Source: Halichondria panicea
Taxonomy: Eukaryota > Porifera > Demospongiae > Suberitida > Halichondriidae
Reading direction: 5' to 3'
Length of the DNA: 64,000 nucleotides
Assembly: GCF_963675165.1 (NCBI RefSeq)
Contig: NC_087377.1
Span: forward strand, 7,705,122-7,769,121
Position numbers and translations under genes: made by a program. Below the pieces are notes generated by a model that was given only the letters and a program-made list of their open reading frames with translations, was not told the DNA's origin and ran no database searches. Numbering within the stretch: the first letter of the stretch is position 1; the number at the start of each line of letters is the position of its first letter. Positions 60,001 through 64,000 of the stretch are shown here, piece by piece.

Positions 60001-62858
60001 CTCATAATCTAGATCATGTTTGCCATAAATACTGCAATTTGATTGGCTAAAGGAAGTGTTCTATCCAACTTAGAAAATCATGTACTTCACTTAGAAAATC
60101 ATGATTAGATAAGAACATTCAAATCTGATTGGCTAAATACTCATGGTTGCTATGATCTAGACACTGTTTGGGAAGTTTCCATATGATTTAGAAGTCCTCA
60201 GGGCTAGTAGAACCCTCACTGCGTTCGGGATACTACAACTAGCCCTTTGGGCTTCTAAATCATGTAGAAACTTCCTAAACAGTGTCTAACTATTATATAT
60301 ACGCTACCAAATAAGAGTCAAGTTGTGTACATAATTATGTAGTTTTGCTTAAATGCCAGAAGTGCAAGATCGTTTGTTTTCACTATTTTCTCTCCCCCTG
60401 CATGTAGTTGTGCTTTCCCTGTCTGCCCCTGAGTTTGTGTGTGAAGGAGATGGTGTCGTGCAGATCTGCGTCACCTTGGAGACTGACATTGAGAGAGATG
60501 TGGAAGCTACCATAGAGACCGCTGATGCATTCGCAATTGGTAAATCCTATTGGTACAATGCTATAAAAGCGTTGAGGTATCAACTGTTTATTTGTTGGGA
60601 GGGCTATCCATACTAATTATTACTGGTACTGTATACACAATAGATGCACAGTAATAGGCATACTCTGGTTACTGAAGACCTATATACACATGTCGTTGCA
60701 TACATTATAATTATGCACAGCTTATACATTATTCCACCTACACATACTCTCAGATTCTGAAGATTACCAGAGTATTACCGTCACCTACTCCTACTCCGCC
60801 CCCCTATCTTCCCCCCTTACCAACTGCACACTAGTGACAATACTCGACAATGACATTATCGAGCCATGTGAAGACTTCAGGGCCAACCTTAGCTCACCCT
60901 CTGAGAGAGCGGTGCTCAGTCCAAGCTCACTGAGTATCATCATTCATGATGATGAAGGTAAGGGGGGCTATTTTAAGCAATGATGAGGTGTTAATGTTTC
61001 CTCGTGCATGTATTCTGGAAATAGTGGTCATTATTTGTTATTTTGTTTCTAAGGCACCCATTCTAATGCTCCAATTTGGTATGTAAGTATTAATAATTAT
61101 TCTCTTCAAAGGTCACATCTATATATTTGGATGTGTGCCAAATATGTACATAATGATATAGGCTCAAATTGTTTATCCTGACTTGATCAGTATTAAATTG
61201 CTCTGCATGTATATGCAGAGAGAGTTCAAAACAGCCAATTTGCTATTCACCTGTCCCTACTTGTATGTAGACATCACCTCCCCTCTGTTGTTGTTCAACA
61301 ACTCACCTCAAATCAGTGGGAGCGATCTGACAGCCTACTACAACCTGACGGGCTGTGCCAGGGTCACTTGTGAGGTCAGGAATCAACAAGATTGTGAGTT
61401 CTTATAAATTAATACAATACAGTATAGGACGTGTCGTTTACACCAATTTTAATCATTAAATGTTAGTGCATGAAGTCTAATAAACTTTGCAAATACCAGT
61501 CACGGTATACTGCTGTCACAATAATTATTTTAGTGTAATGTCGTTCAATAACTGTCAATAACTGGAGTTATTGAACTCTGATAGATGTAAAAGTGCACTG
61601 ACTTATAAAAACAGCTACAAAATGTTCCAGGTATACAATACCTAAAAGTATTGACATCTAGAAGGTTCTACATCTATTAATATTTTGCCAAGGTCCTAGT
61701 GATTTTCTAAATAAAATTCCTATAGTATATAATAGTGTATGCATGATTGTAATAACACTCTGTTCCGCAGGTTCTCAACCTGTCGGTAGTTTCGAGGGTG
61801 TGTGGTTTGGACAGAATGCGATCAATAGGAGGACACTGCAACAGTTTGCTATTATCGTGGATGCATACTGTCCCAACCAAATAGTCCCAGTGTTCGAGGA
61901 CAGGCCAATCAGAGGTGGTGAGTCTTTCAATTAACAGTCACTCAGTAAGATACTGTACGTAATATAGGTGATGCAAAGACTGTACATGCATGTACTATGA
62001 TTCAGTATTTATGAAGATGCATTCTGTCTGTTCTGAGACTCTCCAACTTATACAGATAATACTCAGTGCAGTCAGCACTTCACTGACCAACAGTATGAGT
62101 TTGACCCCGTCTCTGGAAATGTGACTGTGGAGTGGGAGGGAACTGGACCCGATGCAACTGTTCAAGTTAGCCAGTTTATGTGCAGGTTACCTAACACAGA
62201 CACATTTTCGTGTAAGTTCAGAAGAAAAACTGACTTTAGTCTGCGTATAAGTAACCGTATAGCGAGTAATTATTTTTGTATGGTGGATTTTCGTATTGTA
62301 GAGTCATCTGAAAATTGATCTACCTAACCGCAATAGGTTCTACGTCACTAGAGTTGTATGAATATTCAAAAAACAAAATATTTAATTGGATATATATAAT
62401 TATATAGTTGGTACAAAAATGTCCACTAACGAACCCGCTATATACCGTATAGCGTGTAATTTTCGTGGGGCAAAATATTCGTGGTTTTCGTGGTTGGTGA
62501 TCTGACCACGAATATTTTACCCACAAATGAAGCGACCTTGCCTACCTTACCTGCAGTGCAAGCTCCAACCATGAAAATATTACCCACAAAATGTCTCAAT
62601 ATTGCTGAACCGCGAATATTTTGTCCCCCGAAAATTACCCGCTATACGGTAGTATAATTTTGTGTAGTGCATAATTATAAATCATAAAATAACCGTATTG
62701 CTTTGTGATCACGTTATTTCGTATTTTTATCCAATAAAGGTGTTAGTCCCCTTGTTATCACCGGTCTGTCCTCTGGAAGCCACACCCTCTTAGTCACACC
62801 AGTGGGAATCAGTGGGTGTACAAGGATGGTCACTAGGAGCTTACTCATAACCATCTGA
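45092..62858 (+). CDS. Giant secreted CCP/Ig/Calx-beta protein, 45 exons
   Basis: Joined exons give about 7.95 kb of coding sequence, roughly 2,650 residues, ending with TGA at 62856. Order: signal peptide (45092-45149), three CCP domains, one Ig-like domain, about 18 Calx-beta units each coded by a short plus a long exon, and four tail exons. All introns are phase 1 with GT/AG ends. There is no membrane segment and no GPI-type tail, so a secreted, Ca2+-binding matrix or adhesion protein is expected; Calx-beta domains bind calcium. Arrays of Calx-beta repeats are the hallmark of demosponge aggregation-factor core proteins. The resemblance is real, but a VWD domain was not seen and the tail was not recognised as the wreath domain, so this is aggregation-factor-like and not proven. 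One exon (55387-55529) is 143 nt and shifts the frame. The start rests on the signal peptide and on phase agreement with the next exon. Confidence 0.8.
45422..46361 (+). other. Three CCP/sushi domain exons
   Basis: Exons 45422-45619, 45847-46047 and 46149-46361 each code one complement-control-protein module with four Cys. Landmarks are TCPPLLG...ALYECTSG...RTCLADGSW...ICL; ACSILSLEDG...VNFTCVTKG...INCTNS...PTCE; and ITCPPLEEIANAKS...AYFMCKRGYKLKG...HCNG...PTCK. One exon per module with phase 1 at both ends is the usual CCP gene structure in animals. The modules may bind partners at the N-terminus of the Calx-beta rod. Confidence 0.9.
46430..46705 (+). other. Ig-like domain exon lacking the disulfide cysteines
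   Basis: The 92-codon exon reads as an I-set-like Ig domain: PSIFKQPEDEQFVEEGSSVK, then YQWFKD with the core Trp, and VTLAEVGRYAVNVSNDAG where canonical domains have (D/E)xGxYxCxVxN. The B-strand position reads KFRVKA and the F-strand YAVNV, so both Cys are missing. Phase 1 at both ends. Confidence 0.8.
55387..55529 (+). pseudogene. Broken Calx-beta C-half exon (out-of-frame deletion)
   Basis: Entered in phase 1 it reads YPADFTRPLLSEEVVLTPNN then TAR. From about 55454 the expected sequence resumes in another frame: VALSTEDECVLFKESSVTLD then IVDND and a GTGAGT donor. The central strand with the acidic DD...E..E.F motif is missing. The exon is 143 nt, against 195-240 nt and a multiple of 3 for every sister exon. 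About 58-61 nt appear to be lost at the CCAG|GTGG junction. It may be a real mutation, a haplotype or an assembly collapse. Confidence 0.8.
57240..57439. mobile_element. MITE in Calx-beta gene intron, TACCGTA...TACGGTA ends
   Basis: The left end TACCGTAATTTTCGTGGGG matches the inverse of the right end CCCACGAAACTTACCCGCTATACGGTA apart from an 8-base insertion. The interior (TTATTTTCGTGGGCAGGCTG, CGAAATTTTTACTCACGAAA) is related to the element at 62443-62651. Confidence 0.75.
58408..58650. repeat. Intron tandem duplication next to an exon end
   Basis: A block starting GAAGGGAGATACGTGTGTGT at about 58409 recurs at about 58543 with TCTATAGTGTCTGATT/GTTGAGATAATAGT, CCAGTATAnTCCTCAGC and AGTATCCAGTTTTT. 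Copy 1 begins right at the donor of the exon ending 58406, so the duplicate carries donor-flanking sequence into the intron. Confidence 0.75.
60155..60295. repeat. Inverted repeat in Calx-beta gene intron
   Basis: TAGACACTGTTTGGGAAGTTTCCATATGATTTAGAAG (from 60159) pairs with CTTCTAAATCATGTAGAAACTTCCTAAACAGTGTCTA (to about 60288), with further pairing GGGCTAGTAG/ACTAGCCCT. About 55-bp arms, short loop; a foldback element. Confidence 0.75.
61271..62858 (+). other. C-terminal Cys-containing module of the Calx-beta protein
   Basis: Exons 61271-61393, 61771-61917, 62056-62211 and 62740-62858, phase 1 throughout and then a TGA, code about 181 residues. Landmarks: DITSPLLLFNNSPQISGSDL, YYNLTGCARVTCEV, GSFEGVWFGQNAINRRTLQQ, FAIIVDAYCPNQIVPVFED, VTVEWEGTGPDATVQVSQF and ITGLSSGSHTLLVTPVG. 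The last two segments have a beta-sandwich, fibronectin-like feel. I do not recognise the family. No membrane anchor follows. Its first exon is duplicated at 63892-64000. Confidence 0.75.
62443..62651. mobile_element. MITE in last Calx-beta gene intron
   Basis: Ends TACCGTATAGCGTGTAATTT and AAAATTACCCGCTATACGGTA. The interior has repeated TTCGTGGTTTTCGTGG/CCACGAATATTTTACCCACA pairs. Same end family as 1387-1610. Confidence 0.85.
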
Positions 62859-62975
62859 ACAGTTATTCAGGACATTTTAATGCTGACATACGTGTGTGCT
62901 CCTATTCATATAATGCCTTAGATTATAATTGTCGACAATTTAAAGACAAATAGATAAACATCATAGCTACTATTG

Positions 62976-62981
62976 AATAAA
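62976..62981 (+). terminator. Polyadenylation signal AATAAA
   Basis: AATAAA 118 bases after the TGA of the Calx-beta gene, followed by a T-rich stretch (TGTTTTCTTTATTG). This supports the gene ending here. Confidence 0.6.
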
Positions 62982-63114
62982 AATGTTTTCTTTATTGTCA
63001 AGTTGACTGAATGTTTTGCATTTTGTGCGTTGTGAGTGTAACCCCCTTGCTGCCTTACAGGATTGACACCTTGTTCTCGACACAGTCTTTTTCGTCAGCT
63101 GAAACACAACTGCA

Positions 63115-63147
63115 TGAGAGAGAGAGAGAGAGGGGGGGGGGGGGGGT
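63115..63147. repeat. (GA)n followed by G-run
   Basis: Simple repeat: about eight GA units followed by a run of about 15 G. ORFs across it are artefacts. Confidence 0.9.
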
Positions 63148-63647
63148 AAATAATTATGGTAAACAAGATAAAAATCAATGGCCAAAAAATCTGTGTGACT
63201 AAAATATAATTGTTTAGTTAATGATCTTTACCCACAATAACAGCTTGAAACTTGCACTTGACAACATTAATATATAGGTCAAATTACTTGCCAAGGATTG
63301 TTCACAGTACATTATTGTTATCCTTGTAACTAAAGCTCAGACAATTAATTAAGACACAGACTCTTGAGACCACCGGCACACCTGCAGTAAAAACTTGTGA
63401 TAATAAACCGTCTTTGTCACATAAATATTTAACAAAGAAGATAAGCAACTCCGAAGCTATACTTCTGCTTTTCTAACGTCATTATAACATCGACTACATT
63501 ATATCCATAGCCAGCCGGCCGTGCAGCTAAGTCTCAGCTATGGTCTCAGAGTCATGTGCACTAGCTAAATAGGTGACTGACAACATGAACAAACTGCATC
63601 AAATTAAACACGGTGAACTCAAACGCTTCCACTCACCCCATGACATC

Positions 63648-64000
63648 TTAATTTTGTCACTTATAATTTTTGTTTCTAGGGCACCTATTCTATTGCTCCA
63701 ATTTGGTACGTACGTATCAATAACTATTCTCTTCAAAGGTCACATCAATCTGCATTTATGCAACTGTGGTGTTATAGATATAGGCTCTTAGAAATTCAAC
63801 TTAATTGTTGATCCTGACTTGAAGTATTACATACGTACAGAAAGAGTTTATTTGCTATAAGTTTTTCCCTGTTCCTATATACTTGTATGTAGACATCACC
63901 TCCCCTCTGTTGTTGTTCAACAACTTGCCTCAAATCAGTGGGAGAGATCTGACAGCTTACTACAACCTGACAGGCTGTGCCAGAGTAACTTATAAGGTCA
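63648..64000 (+). CDS. Second copy of the tail-exon region (partial, runs off window)
   Basis: 63648-64000 is colinear with about 61040-61384: GCACC(C/T)ATTCTA(A/T)TGCTCCAATTTGGTA, TTCTCTTCAAAGGTCACATC, TTGTATGTAGACATCACCTC and the exon start. The exon frame from 63892 is preserved: DITSPLLLFNNLPQISGRDL then TAYYNLTGCARVTYKV, where the Cys of VTCEV is now Tyr. The copy may be the tail of a tandem paralogue or a 3'-end duplication; the next exons lie outside. Confidence 0.75.

Larger units (their letters stand above)
46892..60957 (+). other. Calx-beta repeat array (~18 units, 36 exons)
   Basis: N-half + C-half exons: 46892-47068+47248-47469 (divergent); 47575-47733+47943-48155; 48415-48564+48898-49104; 49286-49435+49621-49842; 50032-50181+50366-50599; 50893-51039+51158-51379; 51489-51641+51829-52047; 52226-52378+52551-52766; 52891-53040+53189-53407; 53570-53710+53979-54197; 54320-54460+54636-54839; 55006-55143+55387-55529 (broken); 55737-55874+56091-56294; 56564-56719+56856-57095; 57557-57694+57847-58044; 58254-58406+58711-58926; 59197-59331+59680-59874; 60408-60539+60754-60957. 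N-halves follow V.F....Y.V.E..G.V.VCV.L; C-halves follow A.EG.DF......F..G....C..I.I.DD...E..E.F.V.L.S and end in (D/N)DD. An example is INLTDDNTTEGDEIFFVTVS. The constant intron position inside every unit indicates amplification of an exon pair. Confidence 0.85.

Noticed and set aside
1-64000. CRISPR arrays, bacterial operons, rRNA or tRNA genes
   Set aside because: The genome is clearly intron-bearing eukaryotic; the direct repeats seen have irregular lengths and homologous interiors, and no cloverleaf or rRNA segments were recognised.

Overview
This is eukaryotic, animal-type genomic DNA. It is AT-rich, its genes are split by short GT-AG introns, and most intergenic DNA is small inverted-repeat elements, foldbacks and decayed transposons. 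The best guess is a demosponge. The basis is a very large secreted Calx-beta protein (the repeat type of sponge aggregation-factor core proteins), a small Ig-like receptor with a tyrosine-rich tail, a death-domain protein, and compact gene structure. The species assignment is inference; nothing here identifies it directly.

Layout. 0-4.2 kb: foldback and MITE-type repeats and a direct segmental duplication. 4.3-5.4 kb (+): a small USP-type deubiquitinase-like gene whose Cys box has lost its cysteine. 6.0-7.0 kb: a GC-rich retroelement gag-like relic. 8-17.5 kb: repeats, including a transposon-associated relic ORF, and tandem units that carry an ankyrin-like coding snippet. 18.4-22.4 kb: decayed DDE transposase and zinc-finger relics. 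22.7-30 kb: MITE families, including one element nested in another with a 7-bp target duplication. 31.2-32.3 kb (-): a complete four-exon gene for a 213-residue protein with a C-terminal death domain. 35.1-36.1 kb (-): a partial astacin-like metalloprotease. 38.6-40.9 kb (+): a five-exon single-pass receptor with an ITAM-like/ITIM/YVNI tail. 45.1-62.9 kb (+): the dominant feature, a 45-exon gene for a secreted protein of about 2,650 residues (signal peptide, three CCP/sushi domains, an Ig-like domain without cysteines, about 18 Calx-beta units each split by one intron, and a Cys-containing C-terminal module). 63.65-64 kb: a second copy of the first tail exon and its flanks, which implies a related gene or duplicated 3' end beyond the window.

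Every reconstructed intron in the large gene is phase 1, so domains can be gained or lost without changing frame. One Calx-beta C-half exon (55387-55529) breaks this rule with an apparent out-of-frame deletion of about 60 nt. The receptor and the Calx-beta protein lie side by side on one strand. A surface-recognition or cell-adhesion neighbourhood is a reasonable hypothesis, but the sequence does not prove it. Exon boundaries come from reading frame, domain continuity and splice consensus; no transcript data were available.
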